64,000 bases of DNA from Ailanthus altissimus (lineage: Eukaryota > Streptophyta > Magnoliopsida > Sapindales > Simaroubaceae), in assembly GCA_946807835.1 (NCBI GenBank), contig OX327684.1:14098501-14162500 (forward strand), given 5' to 3'. Position numbers and translations under genes: made by a program. The notes under the pieces are model-generated. The model saw nothing but the letters and a program-made list of their open reading frames with translations, was not told the origin of the DNA and made no database searches. Numbering within the stretch: the first letter of the stretch is position 1; every line of letters starts with the position of its first letter. Of this stretch, positions 1 through 11,846 are shown one piece after another.

Positions 1-340
1 TGGGAGAGAAGAGGAGGGTAGATATAAGGAGAGATTAGGGGAATAAAGAAATGGAGAAAAACAGGACAGAGAGGCAGACAGATAGATAGATGGGATGGGA
101 TAGGACTTTGGCTTAGGACTAATTGGGAGTGTTTATGAACGTGATTACACCCACACATTCACATATTTACAAGTCTTTTCATTTCACATTCTCTTCTTCT
201 TATTCATGTGCTTGCGCTTCTGTTTTATCATCAGTTCTTGTACTAATGCCTTATTATTACTTGTACATTTTTATTCTTGCGTGCGAGTGGAAACTGAAAA
301 GGGTAATGCTTTTTTTTATTTATAAATTTAATTTAATTTA
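1..340. other. Window start; no gene seen
   Basis: The first 120 bases are purine-rich (GA and GATA runs), then ordinary AT-rich sequence. A 72-codon open frame at 123-341 shows no recognisable motif and is treated as chance. Confidence 0.5.
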
Positions 341-498
341 ATTTTATTTTATTAATGTTGCCTCTAGCCAGTTAATTTTGCAGCTATATATAACAAAAAA
401 AAAATACCCTTTACCCTTTTATTTTATTTTATTAATGTTGCCTCTAGCCACTTAATTTTGCAGTTATATATAACAAAAAATAACATTTACCCTTTCTT
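341..498. repeat. 80-bp tandem duplication
   Basis: Two adjacent copies of about 80 bp begin at 341 and 421. Both open with ATTTTATTTTATTAATGTTG and continue through the same CCTCTAGCCA and TATATATAACAAAAAA blocks. They differ by a few substitutions and an indel in the A run. Confidence 0.9.
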
Positions 499-574
499 TA
501 GAGGGTGGACATTATTTTCGAATTCGACCAGTCTCAAAATAATAATTGAGTTCAGAAAATAAATAAAACAAAAC

Positions 575-1020
575 TATAAAAAAAATGGGTTCGGGTCGGG
601 TTGGGAAATTTTCGAACCCAAACGAAAATTCCCGACCCAAACCTATTTTTTTAAATTTTATTTCATTTATTATTTTTAAAAAATTAAATTTGAAAATTTT
701 CGAACCGTCCCTACCTGATTCGTTTCGAACAGTCTCGAATTGTCCCGACCCATCCTGAACCCGAATTAAAATTACGTCATTTCAAAATAATTTTTTTAAA
801 AAAAAAATTCAAGATTTTCTGACCAGACCCGACCTGTTCCAAATCCGAATTAAAATTACGTCGTTTCAAAATAATTTCTTTTTTAAAAAAAATTAGGATT
901 TCTCGACCCGACCCATCCCACCCCGACGTCGGGTCAGGATTTGTCCCTACTCGAAATGTGTCCCGATTGGGTTCGAGTAGGGGTCAAGAATTCCCGAATC
1001 CAAAATTTCTTACCCCTAAA
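575..1020. repeat. TCGGG/CCCGA-rich dispersed-repeat-like region
   Basis: The stretch is built from short TCGGG, CCCGA and TTTTCGAACC words separated by A/T runs. A block containing AAATTACGTC(A/G)TTTCAAAATAA occurs twice (about 768-793 and 850-875), each preceded by CGAATT. Similar-composition dispersed repeats occur in many plant genomes. I see no clear terminal repeats or target duplication, so the class is unknown. Confidence 0.5.
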
Positions 1021-1071
1021 TTTCCTAACAAATTAAAATTACTATATCTTTAATATTCAAATGTTTGTAAT

Positions 1072-2248
1072 GTTGTTGGGAAAAATTATGTGATATTTGG
1101 CACATTCATAAGAATCTAACTTGGTATTTAGGCCAAGTTTATTCATGGATAGTTTGGCCCCAAATGAACTATTTCAATAGATTGAGTACTGGTGAAAATA
1201 TTTAGGTCTCCATCACTTAACTTAAAAAGATTATTGAGTGGGATCCTAGTCAAAACATGTGTTGCCACTCAGTATCATTGTCTAAGGATACATCATTACG
1301 GGCTAAGTCACCAGCCACATCATCATAAGGCCACTAATATGTGCCACATCAACAATGTTCAGGCTCTACTACGTCACCATTAAGTCCCCCTAAGTAGTCC
1401 AGCTGGAAACACATCAGATGATGACTAGACTAGAGGATAAATTGTGATAACAAAAATCTCTAAAGGGCTAATGACAAGTCTCTATATCAGTATGCACAAG
1501 CTCTTGCTCTTCACTGACATATAGGTTAGAAACTATCTAGAGTTATCGAACAGGTCCATCACTGAATTTGTTGATCCTATAGGGACAAAGTCTGTTGACA
1601 CCTCGGTGCTCCTAGTTCACCAACTCGAGCTAACTACTTTAAAAGTGACTAATCAGAAATATACCTAACACTTTATACGTCAGAAAAGGTCTAATTATCT
1701 TTTTACCCCTTCTGAGCAAGTTATCTAAAATGCCTTTTTTTGATAGGACCATTCTCTTTTTGTGTTTCATTATGTGTTGCCCTTGAGGAGTAATCTCCAA
1801 ATTAGCTCACTCCAAACTTAAGTTTAATCTCCAATTTTGAAAATGATAAGAAAGAGCTCGAACTAAGGCAATAACTTTAGTAAAAGAAAATTTCTCCCCA
1901 TTCTTTCTAAAGACTTTACACTCTCTAGAGAAAATAAACCTTAGGGAATATTCTCTACTCAGCAACCATCTGATTTGACCATCGAAGAGCCATCTTCAGC
2001 CATCCTGCCAGAGCCTACCATTGACCTCATATTTCTTGTGTTCCTCAATTCACCTAGTTTATAGCCCAATTCGCCTAGCTCACAACTTATCCTCAACTCA
2101 TTTCCTACTTAGTCTCGATTTTAATACTATCGAATCAGAGGTCCAAGTCCAGCACTTGGCAGTAGAATGCCAAGCAACTTGAACTTCCTTTTACTCTACA
2201 CTCTTCACAACGTTTAGGCTAAGCCCCTGGCCAAAAATCTTACCCAAA
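1072..2248 (+). mobile_element. 5' LTR of a decayed Ty3/Gypsy element (element G)
   Basis: This segment aligns with about 20270-21200: the ACTATTTCAA(T/C)(A/G)GA, AAAATATTTAGG and CACTCAGTA blocks appear in the same order. The right boundary is set just before 2254, where GTCTGTGGGAA lies. That resembles the conserved PBS-adjacent GGCGCCGTCTGTGGGAA of plant Tat-type Gypsy elements. Boundaries are approximate because the LTRs have diverged strongly. Confidence 0.7.
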
Positions 2249-2389
2249 CATCTAGCATTGTCTGTGGGAATTTTAAAAAAGACTTGTCTTTAGAAATCTC
2301 ACCAAGTTCGACCAGCCAAGGGTTCGTAAAAGTCCTTCATTAAGTTTGAAATATTAAAAGAAATATATACCTTAACTAGAAACCTGCAA

Positions 2390-3905
2390 GTTGAAAGAGT
2401 AGTTGAGGATTTAGAAGGAACTATGTAACGTTTCCTCAAACACGCCCAGGGGAATGCATCGAGGTCACCTAACGGTCCATTTGAAGAAGACGTTTTGGTT
2501 ACCTAGAAGTAGTTTGATGAGTTGATGAGAAATTACGTTGTACGATGATCAGTGTCATTGGAGGCCAAAAAAAGATGGAGAAAGAGACCTGCGCTCTGAC
2601 TAGGCCTACTCCAACTTGTTCTCACCATGACCAACCCATGAGTCATAGCTCCTAAGAGCTCAACAAAGCTGACAGGATAACAAGGGTAAATCTCCCACTT
2701 TATCTAACAAAGAGCTCTGATTTACTGCTAAGAGTAGGTTAGGGAGCACTAAAGAAGAGGTGTCAAAGGAAACCTTTAAGGAGGATCTTTGAGATTCACT
2801 CAACGCTAAGTGCCAAGCCTTCAAAGAGGAAGAGGACACCGAGGTAGACAACTCTACCGCCAAGCTCCTAAGGAAATTTGACAATCTCCAACAAGACCTC
2901 GAAGACATTCACTAAGTAAAAGATGTTGTAGCAAGTCCTTTCTCTATGGTGGAAATTAGATCTACATTCATCGAAGACATCAAAAATGCACTCATGCCTT
3001 CTAAGTTCAGGATGCCTCAGCTCGAGAACTATAAAGGCAGGACCGACCCAATAGCTCACTTGGAGCTCTACAGAGACTACATGCTAATCTAGAGTGTCAA
3101 GGATAATGCAATGTATTACTTATTCCACCTCACTCTGTATGAGATAACTCGAGTTTGATTTAGTAGCATAAAGTTGGAATCAATACATAACTTTAACTAG
3201 CTATCCAAGGCCTTTATTTTCAAGTTCCAATACGTGCGTGATAGGCCTAAAAACCCCTCCACCCTGATGTATGTCAGATAATGAGAGTTCAAGTCCCTCA
3301 AAGACTTTGTACAGAGGTTCTACAAAGAGGTCACTTACATGGGTGTTTTCGATGCTATGGAAATACTCATCAACTTAAAAAAAAAAATTCAAGCTTGGGA
3401 AGTTATGGTTTGCTCTCCAAGAATCAAAGCCTAAAACCTATGGTGAGAACTGTGATTAGACCCTAAAGCAAATCAAGATATATTAAAAATCCCTGGTAAA
3501 GAGGCAAGAAGAGAGAAGAGATAGTTCTCAACTTAAGGAGAGGCCAAGGAGAGCTGAACCAAGCCTGATGCCACCATCTGTACTTAGGAAGCCTTGCTAG
3601 CAAGAGAACTAGCTCCCTAAAGGCTGCCTCATTTACCACATAAGTTTAACCAACCGAGCCCACAATAGGCAATAAAGGTGTCACAGTTCTAGTTTTACAA
3701 TCTGCTAAACACCTTTTGGGAGAGCATCTTTTTCACCATTAGAAGCAAAGAGTGGCTTTAGAAGCCTACACCCATAAAGGGAAGCCTAGACCAGAGGAGT
3801 AAATGGAAGTATTGTGATTTTCACTAAGGGAATGACCACAATATTGCTAAATGCTTCAAATTGACGGAGTAGATTAAGGCCTTGATCAAGAATAGCCTAT
3901 AAAAG
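2390..3905 (+). pseudogene. Gypsy gag remnant with zinc knuckle
   Basis: The plus strand encodes pieces of a Ty3/Gypsy capsid protein broken by many stops and frame changes. The best-preserved piece, about 2935-3090, reads KFRMPQLENYKGRTDPIAHL, the usual start of the plant retrotransposon gag domain. About 3190-3340 continues with a FQYVRDRPKNPSTL-type stretch and SLKDFVQRFYKEV. Around 3806-3905 a decayed zinc knuckle is visible: YCDFH, a stop, then GNDHNIAKCF and IKALIKNSL, matching the Cys-His box and the following helix of Gypsy gag. It lies between the G 5' LTR and the protease remnant in the expected order. It cannot be functional. Remaining parts of 2249-2930 show only fragmentary gag N-terminal frames. 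Confidence 0.75.
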
Positions 3906-4201
3906 AGTTTTTTTATTAAGGTGAGGAACGCTCAATGTGAGTCAGGCACTTAGCAGAGAGATGAGCCTGAGGGGTGAATGAGGTGTGCTAAAAAATCCTA
4001 CGTCAAAGAATAGCCTTAAGTTCAATGTGATCCAAGAGGCCCTACTAGAGTAAGAACATTTACGAGGGTAATATGGAAATATGTTTGAGAAAAAACAGGG
4101 GAGATTATGAAAATGATGCAAATCCATATTGAACATTTTGTCCCTCTTAAGTCGATTCCCCTACACAGTTTAATCCTATTTTTTGAGGAGGATATTGCAG
4201 A

Positions 4202-4405
4202 GGTGTTATGTTCCCTCATGACAATGCCTTAGTAGTTACTCTTAGAATCGACACTAGTGAGGTTGCCCATATGATAGCTGAAACTTGGAGCTCAGTGGAG
4301 GATATATATAAGGATCCATTGGACAGAATGAGGATTCAATCCCTGAGGTTGATGTATGTTTCCACGCTATTGGTAAGGTTTGTGAAGGAGAGCTTATTTG
4401 TATCT
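4202..4405 (+). pseudogene. Gypsy aspartic protease remnant
   Basis: The frame encodes HDNALVVTLRI followed by ETWSSVEDIY and a P-L-V-R-F-V-K-E-S-L-F-V stretch. This matches the retropepsin of plant Gypsy elements, in which an ALVVT strand precedes the catalytic D-T-G-S-S. Here the active-site Asp is Glu and the Gly is Trp, so it would not be catalytic. It directly follows the gag remnant. No reverse transcriptase, RNase H or integrase frame follows in element G, which is therefore a deletion derivative. Confidence 0.7.
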
Positions 4406-4556
4406 TCAAAAAGCTATGTAGAGCTTGAAGCAAAATCTCTAAAGTAGTGTAGAAGCTCGAGATGGAATCTTTAGAACTATATAGGAACTCATTTGTATCT
4501 TTAGAGCTATGTATAGCTCAGTGTTGAATCTCTAGAGCAGTGTGGAAGCTCAATAT
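4389..4556 (+). repeat. Imperfect repeat of about 95 bp in element G
   Basis: Units containing (A/T)TTTGTATCTT(C/T)A, AGCTATGTA(G/T)AGCT and AATCTCTA.AG.AGTGT(A/G)(A/G)AAGCTC occur at about 4390 and 4485. A third diverged unit resumes at about 14400-14480 (AGTGCTGAATCTCC, then CACAATATGCAATC). The Tat-type LTR and Copia A sit between units two and three, so the array predates both insertions. Confidence 0.6.
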
Positions 4557-5407
4557 GCAATTGTTATGTGTATTTTATAAACACAAAATTAAGGGCAAGT
4601 ATACGCTATTATAACAAGTAATAAAATAATTATAAAGTCAGATGTCGAACCTATAAGAATAATTATTATTCTTAACCAAGTACTAAAATTGTGTCTTTCA
4701 AGTAATTATTCAAAAAATCAAAACTTTAATTTGTAAATAATTAAATAAACTAAATAAAAGTGCAAAAACAATAAATGACACAACTCAAGTAAATCAATGA
4801 AGATAGCAATATAGAGAAAGTCTAGGATTAATTACCATCCTTCAATGTATTTTCTAAAGATTAATCATTTAATATTAATATCCACCAATTCTTATTATTG
4901 GTCAAGATACTAATATATTCATAAGTCTTTCTCAAGGTCAAGTAAGTATATCTAAATTTACTAAATATCTATATCTTTATAGTAACTGTAATAAATCAAG
5001 ATTCATTAATAGCAAGTCTTACTGACCATACATGCTAATTAGGTACATCTCTATCATAAGTTGGAACTTGTAAATTTCTCAACAATCATGTATCAAATTA
5101 TCTAGGTCTAAATACAATGATGCTTCTCTCAATTTTATCAAAGTATTCACAATTCAATCAAAATATTGATCCGATATAATAAAACGTTAAGAACAAATAA
5201 GTTGAATAATAAAGAATTGAATTCAAATAAATATTAAAAAGATCCAACAATTAAGCATACATATTGACTTCAAGTAATAACACTAGAAAAGAAATTAGTT
5301 CATGGTCACAAGAGAATTATGACAAGACAAGAAAATAAAATAAGTATGATACCATCAAAAGCAAACAAATATAGACGTTAATTTGTAGCTAGTTGATACA
5401 CCAAAGA

Positions 5408-6963
5408 TGTTAGGGTTGGTGCTTACATGTCATTCCTGAATGTACATATACTTGTATATTTATACAAGTGTACATTCCTATTAAATCGCTAATACCCATT
5501 AATATGATACCATGTAATGTAACGTTCAGACATTGTACGATCTGAAAGAGTTCAGATCAGATCTAAAGGAGTTTAGATAAGGGCTCATAGTTAGCCACGC
5601 TGAGAGATAAATGTTAAATGTTAGCACAGTTAAGTGTTAGCTGGTTATAATACTTAATAGATCCAAGAGTTGAAGTCTTGTCTGTAATGGGACACAGACC
5701 TGAGAATATACTAGTAACTGTATAGTTGCAAGAGTTGCAATCGGGTGTCAGGAAATGCTAGTTGCACATGTATGTTCTCAAATAATTGTCCCTAATCTAT
5801 TTCTACCAATGCAGGTTTGTCAGTGGATACCTTTATATATAGATCAGCATATGTCATACCTATAGGGTATAGATGGTCGTTCCTAGCCGAATGTGAGTTT
5901 GGAGCTCATATTGACATGTGGGTATCCAGTTAGGACTGGATATAGGACAGACTCACGAGGGTCTCTGATAGACACCCTATGTAAGCCGTCAATGGAGGGT
6001 CCTCTCGAGCTGAATAGTATACGTGATCCTTTGACCTAAGTAGTATACGCGGTCCTTTAACTTGAGTACTACGGTGGACTTGTAAGTGATCCACCATACT
6101 TTGGTTCTACGCATGTCACAGACCTTTCATGGTATGACCGCTAGGTGTCACTGAATATAGTCCGATGCTTATAGAGTTCGGTGTGTACAGATATGGGATT
6201 CGTTAGCTCGCATATGGATTTTGATATCCAAATTTTTAAAACTATATCTCGAAAAATCTTATGGCCACAAGTATTAATCCCGAGAAAGAGTTCCGCCAGG
6301 GTGGAACAACATGGCAAAAGAGTTTATACATATTGTTCAGTGAGATACAATTCTGGAGATAAGATATAGATGAGCACAAGGGGATTTGACAATGATAATC
6401 TATATCTCCACACATCTAGGATATCATGACGGAAGGACTATATGTATGCGTTGTAACCTCAGCCTGCATGGTTCAACGCGATGATTTGTAATATCCGTGA
6501 CGTATGCATGGGGCATTGCTCACGGACTCATAGAATAGTTCTATTTGACGAATCGGGCGTGGACCTAAGGAGTCCCGCAATATGGAGTATACCTGTTGTG
6601 CACTGGGGCAGCGTGCCAAATTAAATAGTTTAATCCAGCAATATTCAGCACTATCAGAGAATGCGTGCGTGTCTGTATTTAAGTGTTAAATACAACAATT
6701 AGTCAATAATTGTTATTTATTAATTGTATAATGACAAGTGGCGCATTGTGGACCCTCGATTGAGTTTACTCAAGTGTGGGATTTGGTGGGACTCACTAGG
6801 GATAGACTGATAACTATTTATGAGGGCTAAAATAGTCATTTCACACTTTAATTATTTAATGGTTAATTAACCAAAATATCTCTTATTATAATATATTATT
6901 ATATTATATTATATAATAATAATATTTTATTTGGGTGCCAAATAGTTGGCACCCATTATGTAT

Positions 6964-6994
<31 letters not shown>

Positions 6995-7599
6995 ATAATA
7001 TATTATTATTATTTTATTATATATATAAAGAAAGAGAGATGAGAATTGGAGTGAAAAAGTGTGTGTTTTGCAAGTTTTGGCATTTTGGCTGAGAGAAGCA
7101 AAGAAGAGAAATGGAGAACAAGAAGAAAAACGAAAAAGAAAGAAAAAGAAGAAAAACAAAAGAAAAAAAAAGGGAAAAATGAAAAAAAAAATTTCTAAAT
7201 GGTTCCAATTGAAGCAATTGTGAATTGCTTTAAATTCTCCATTTCTTATCCTTTTGGAGAAAATGATGAAAACACACACCCTGTCATTTTGAGGATTAAG
7301 AGTTAATCCTGTGCTGGATATGGGGTTACTGCTCTAGCTCATCAAGCCCACCGTGTTGGTACTAGAACTGTCTACGAGTTGGTCTCTATGCGAGCTCCGA
7401 AAAAATACGTGTATAACGTTACACGTTGAGGTGAGTTCTCTACCCAACTAATACATTAATGTGATTAATATATTTATTTATTGTGTTTATTGTTTAATTT
7501 AAATGCTTCCGCCGTGTATAATATGTATGTGATACGTATTTTAGGCAATAGACATAATTGCACATGCATACACTCATATGTATTAGATCCCCAGTAACA
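5408..7599 (+). repeat. Copia A 5' LTR
   Basis: Starts TGTTAGGGTTGGTGCTTAC and ends CCCCAGTAACA. It is about 2.19 kb, long for a Copia LTR. It aligns along its length with 11847-13980 and, inverted, with 44580-46749 and 50922-52792. The 3' third has an AT-only stretch, a TATA box and a purine-rich transcribed leader. Confidence 0.92.
7020..7030 (+). promoter_or_regulatory. Probable LTR TATA box (Copia A 5' LTR)
   Basis: TATATATAAAG ends a long A/T-only tract and precedes an AGAGAGATGAGAATTGG block kept in all full-length LTRs of the family. The equivalent site in the 3' LTR is at 13421-13433. Position upstream of the presumed R region supports a promoter role; the transcription start is inferred only. 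Confidence 0.5.
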
Positions 7600-7600
7600 A

Positions 7601-7612
7601 TGGTATCAGAGC
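7601..7612 (+). other. Copia A primer binding site
   Basis: TGGTATCAGAGC lies two bases after the LTR end (7599). It is the standard plant Copia PBS, complementary to the 3' end of initiator tRNA-Met. Confidence 0.93.
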
Positions 7613-8289
7613 CATTTAGGGTATATTTGGGTGTAGTTTGAATGAATGGATGTAAAAGACCTAATGTAAATGGTGCGTTTCTAGTGTTGAAACGGGTATG
7701 CCAAAAAGGGGTGCACTGGGCGGTGCCGTGCCAGAGGGATGACGCGACAACGCTGAAAGTGCTTTCTCCCCACGCTGGGGCGCTGATATTCTAGAATTCG
7801 CACCCTAGTGGTGAGGCACGAGCGTTGGAGGTTTGACCTCCCAGTGCTGCAGCGATGACATTTGGTGCCACGACGGTGTACTGTTCACTTGAACAGTAGC
7901 ACATGAAGTGATTTTGAACAGTGTTTTGACATAGTGTTTCAAAATTAATTTTGCATGTGTGGATTTATGAGATGTAGTGATAAAAGTTATCAGTCTACAT
8001 TATAAATTGGGATTTATGAGATGCAGTGATAAAGAGTTATCGGTCTGCATTATAAACCAGCATTAATGTTTTTGTACTGGTAATCACAATGGGAACCCTA
8101 CTGGTGAGGGTTAGTTGTGTTTATATAAAAAAAATAATTAATTGAGAATCATCTTCCCCATGAGAATGGAGATCGATGATACAAAAAAATCTCTCTTAAT
8201 CAGATTGAAGAATATTACATTATGATATAATATTTTATTCTGATCCGTCTTATCAATACAGTATTAGACAAGTCACGTTGGCCTTTTTT

Positions 8290-8582
8290 CAATATTGCTA
8301 CAGCGTGAGGGACTTGGTCAATTGGGCTTGGACTATACCGGTTAAACATGAGATGAGGCAAATATATGCGAAAGTATTGTCCAATATTGCTATAACGTGA
8401 GGTAGAATCGGTAGCATATATTTGATCATTGACAAGTTAATCTAGAATACACTTATCCAATATTGCTACAGCATGAGGATAAAGTGTATTTAGGATCAAG
8501 TGGTAAGAGTTGCATGAGATGCAATTGACAAATGTTATCTATCTATTAGGTTTACAAAGGCTAATATTGCTACAGCATGAGG
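8290..8582 (+). repeat. Four-copy 20-bp motif array in the Copia A leader
   Basis: Copies of AATATTGCTACAGCRTGAGG (core variants TATAAC and ACAGC) lie at 8290-8310, 8382-8402, 8458-8478 and 8562-8582, 76 to 104 bp apart. The sequence between copies is not repeated. Copia B has the same four-copy array with matching spacing, so it is an ancestral feature of the family. Function unknown; it sits between PBS and gag, where packaging, dimerisation or translational signals of retroelements usually lie. Confidence 0.85.
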
Positions 8583-9189
8583 CCCGAGTAAATTTCAACG
8601 AGATCTACTTTCCGCTGTATAGTTTAAAAGAGTTTAAACTATCGGTTCCCGATTCGAGAGATTATCGGGATTATGTAAGGCAGTGGGAGAGCGTTTTAAA
8701 TCGAAAATGTATAATTAGTATACCCATGATTTAAAACGTTTTATTAGCGATTTAATGATCTATTCCGCTTACATCTTCCGTTAGTTTGGCATGTCCAAAA
8801 TAATGGTCACTACGAACCAGTTGGTGTGCATAGTTGATGCAATCCAACTCTAGGATACTAAGAATTTATTCTGACTGGTGGATGAATCTAAAAAATGTTC
8901 TGGATATAGAAAATTTTAGATTTATTGTTTATCAGAGTTTGCTGTAAGGTAATTCTGATAACACCACTTTAGAGGATTGAATAGAGAGTGTGTGACCCTC
9001 TTTATTCAGAGTGCTTCAGTTTTTACTCCAAGTATATCTGGTGAGACTAGATGTGTGAGGAGAAGAAGATGAGGCAAATACCAAGAATAAATCCTCAGAG
9101 GCAACATTTATCTAAAGATCAACAAGAGAGCGTGTAGATAGAAAGCGTTTCTACTACAGTAAGGTTGGGTATTAAAAATTCCTCGACCA

Positions 9190-11640
9190 TTCAAGCCTTA
9201 TAATTGTCAAGAAGACTCCCACATGTTTGTGTTTGACACATATAGACATTTCTAGGGCATAAGATGTTAGTTCAAGCTGGGTATATGATACTGCACGTCC
9301 CTCTCATATCTGTAATATGTTGCAGGGATTGAGAGAGATTACAATGCAACAGCTTGTAGAAGTAATGTTTAGAGTAAGAGATAGTGATTTCTTACAGGTC
9401 CAAGTTGTTGGGCAGCTTAACTTACTTCTTGTATGTAATACAATAGTTGTATTGCATAAATTAGTATAATGTTCTATTACCTAAATATTAGTTAATAAAT
9501 AGACATAATATAAAATTAAAAATGTCTATAGATCGGAATCCTTAAATGATACGGAGCTATGGTATATAAGTTAGGTCATATAGGCGTGAGACGCTTATCC
9601 GTTTGGTTAAGGATGGTTTGATTCCTTATCTGACTATGAAAACTTAACCAGTTTATGAATAATGTATTCACGAAGATGACCAAACATACCATAATGTACG
9701 TCATATCCCTTCGATTAAATTGAGGTAGTGAGTACATTAACAATAAGTTTTTCCGTTTGTTTAAAAAAAAAATTCGCACTCATTATAGTCCTCTGGGTAT
9801 TCCACAATATTATGATGTTTTGGAAAGGAGGAATCGAACTTTATTAGATATGGTTCGATTGATATTGAGTGTTTCCAATCTATATCTATGAGAATATGCT
9901 TCAAAAATAGCTACTTATTAAGCAGAATTCCCTCAGAAGTTGTTCCTTCCATTCCGTATGTGATACAGAAAGGAAAAAAGGCGTATTTTAAATATGTTAA
10001 GACTTGGGGTTGTTCTGCTTACGTAAGAGTTACGCAGTAGAGCATCTTATTTTGTAAGAGTTACGCAACAGGACAAAACAGCACCCGATAGACACAAGTA
10101 TAGGTTCATTGTGTATCCTGTGAATCCAATAGGATACTAGTTCTATGATTCAGAGAAACGAAGTGTGTTCGTTTCTCGGTTGACTACTATTCTAGAGAAA
10201 GAGTTTCTCAAGGGTCATGAGAATCATAGAAAGATTAAGCTTGGTAAAGTCAATCTAGAAATCAATGAACCAATGATGAAAACTCAAGCTCCATTAAGCA
10301 ATGGCCTTTAGCATACTTCCCAGTGGGTCGGAAAGGATTTCTATGTTACCTTTTAGGTATGGTTGATGCCTGGAGGTGAACTTGGAGTTTTCTTATAGAA
10401 GAAAATAATCCTTTAACCTACAGGGACACAATGTCAGACATCGATTCGGGAAGCAGCAAGAAGCCATGAAAACAAAATTGACTCCATGATTCAGAATCAA
10501 GTTTGGGACTTGGTTAAGCTACCTGTGGGAATTATTCTTATTGGTTGTAAAGGGTTTACAAAGAGGTAGCGGGAGCCAAATGGAAGGTACAGACCTTCTA
10601 GGTCCTATATTGGTTCTAGAAAGGTAATCCTCAGTGATCTGGGATCAATTTAGAGGAAACCTTTGGACCAATATTGATGTTAAAGTCGATTAGAATTTTA
10701 TTGGCTCTTGCAGCATATTATGATTTTAAGGTTTGGCAGATGGATGTAAGGACGGCATTCCGGAATGAATAACTCAATTAAGAGATATTCATCGAACATC
10801 CTGAAGATTTTACGTCTAGCCAAACTTCTGATCTAGTATGCATAAAAGGTCAGTGGGAGCATGATAGACTTTTTGATGCTCTTTGTTGATGACATACTGG
10901 TCATTGAGAATGATATCAATATGTTATAATCGGTCAGAAGTAACTCGTAAGAACTTTTTTATGAAGGATTTGGGAGAGGCTTCCTTTATATTAGGTATAA
11001 AGCTTTATAGAAATGAGTTAGAAAGCAGATAAGACTCTCCCAAATTATTTTACATCAATAGCGTCTAAAAGGTATGATTTGTTAACTATGAGATAGTTAA
11101 TGTATCCTATAGACCTGGTGCTCATCCTTCAAGGAGAGTGTCTCTTCAGATGGAAGATGAGTAAGTTAGAGTGTCTGACACACTTAGCTATTGAGAGCTT
11201 GATGTATGTTATGATGTATTTAAGACCTGAGATCAGTGGCTGTAAGAGTTACGAGCCAATTTCATCTGATTCATGTGACCATCATTCGATGGTAGTCAAA
11301 TATATCCTAAAGTACTTTGAGGGTACGAAGGATAAGTTTCTCAAATATGGAGAAAACACCTTACAAATGAGAAGATACACAAAATCAAACTCCTAGTTTG
11401 ACCTAGATGATAGAGAGTCTACATCTGGGAATGTGCTCATTCTTAATAGTATTATGTAAGTTGAAATTACTCCAAAAAAGGATTCATTGCCAATATCACT
11501 GCCAATTTATAAGTGATGCAGCGGAAGCAGCAGTAAGGATTCGTAGGTTTATCACTGGCCTTGGAAGAGTTCCAAGACACATGGATCATATCCCATAGTT
11601 TACGAAAAAACAAGGCCATTGTACAGACCAAGGGGCCAAG
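9190..11640 (+). pseudogene. Copia A pol remnant (PR-IN-RT-RNase H)
   Basis: Fragments in shifting frames follow Copia order. Around 9270-9430 a protease-like WVYDTARPSHICNMLQGL has lost the active-site D-T-G/S motif. About 9575-9640 GHIGVRRLIRLVKDGLIPYL matches the pre-integrase zinc-binding region. About 9930-10040 carries the integrase tail (P-S-E-V-V-P-S-I-P-Y and W-G-C-S-A-Y-V-R-V). Reverse transcriptase is seen at 10860-10930 with the catalytic LFVDDILV box. RNase H-linked sequence follows at about 11190-11370 (SLMYVMMYLRPEIS, then VKYILKYFEGTKDKFLKYGE). The integrase catalytic core is not recognisable. Numerous stops make it inactive. Confidence 0.85.
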
Positions 11641-11825
11641 AGGACACTAGTACTCTAAACATTTTGAGAGGAGTCTCACATAACTAGAGGGATATTGGCT
11701 TAAGGAGATGTGATTATTTCTAAACGTTTCTATAAATAATTTAGCAAACCCACTTTCTAAAGCTATGACTCTAAAAGTGTTTATGAAACACGTGGAGTTT
11801 ATGTGTATGAGATACATCAGGAATG

Positions 11826-11846
11826 GCACTAGAGCAAGTGAGAGAT
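11826..11846 (+). other. Copia A polypurine tract region
   Basis: The purine-rich run AGAGCAAGTGAGAGA immediately precedes the 3' LTR start at 11847, the place where plus-strand DNA synthesis is primed. The same sequence, slightly changed, precedes the Copia B 3' LTR on the minus strand. Confidence 0.6.

Noticed and set aside
7017..7279. ORFs of 66-107 codons rich in Phe/Lys (also at 13438, 51193 and 51207)
   Set aside because: They are readings of the purine-rich leader and AT tract in the Copia LTRs, repeated in each LTR; not proteins.
11100..11598. Separate small genes at 11100 and 11407
   Set aside because: Both are fragments of the Copia A RT/RNase H region.
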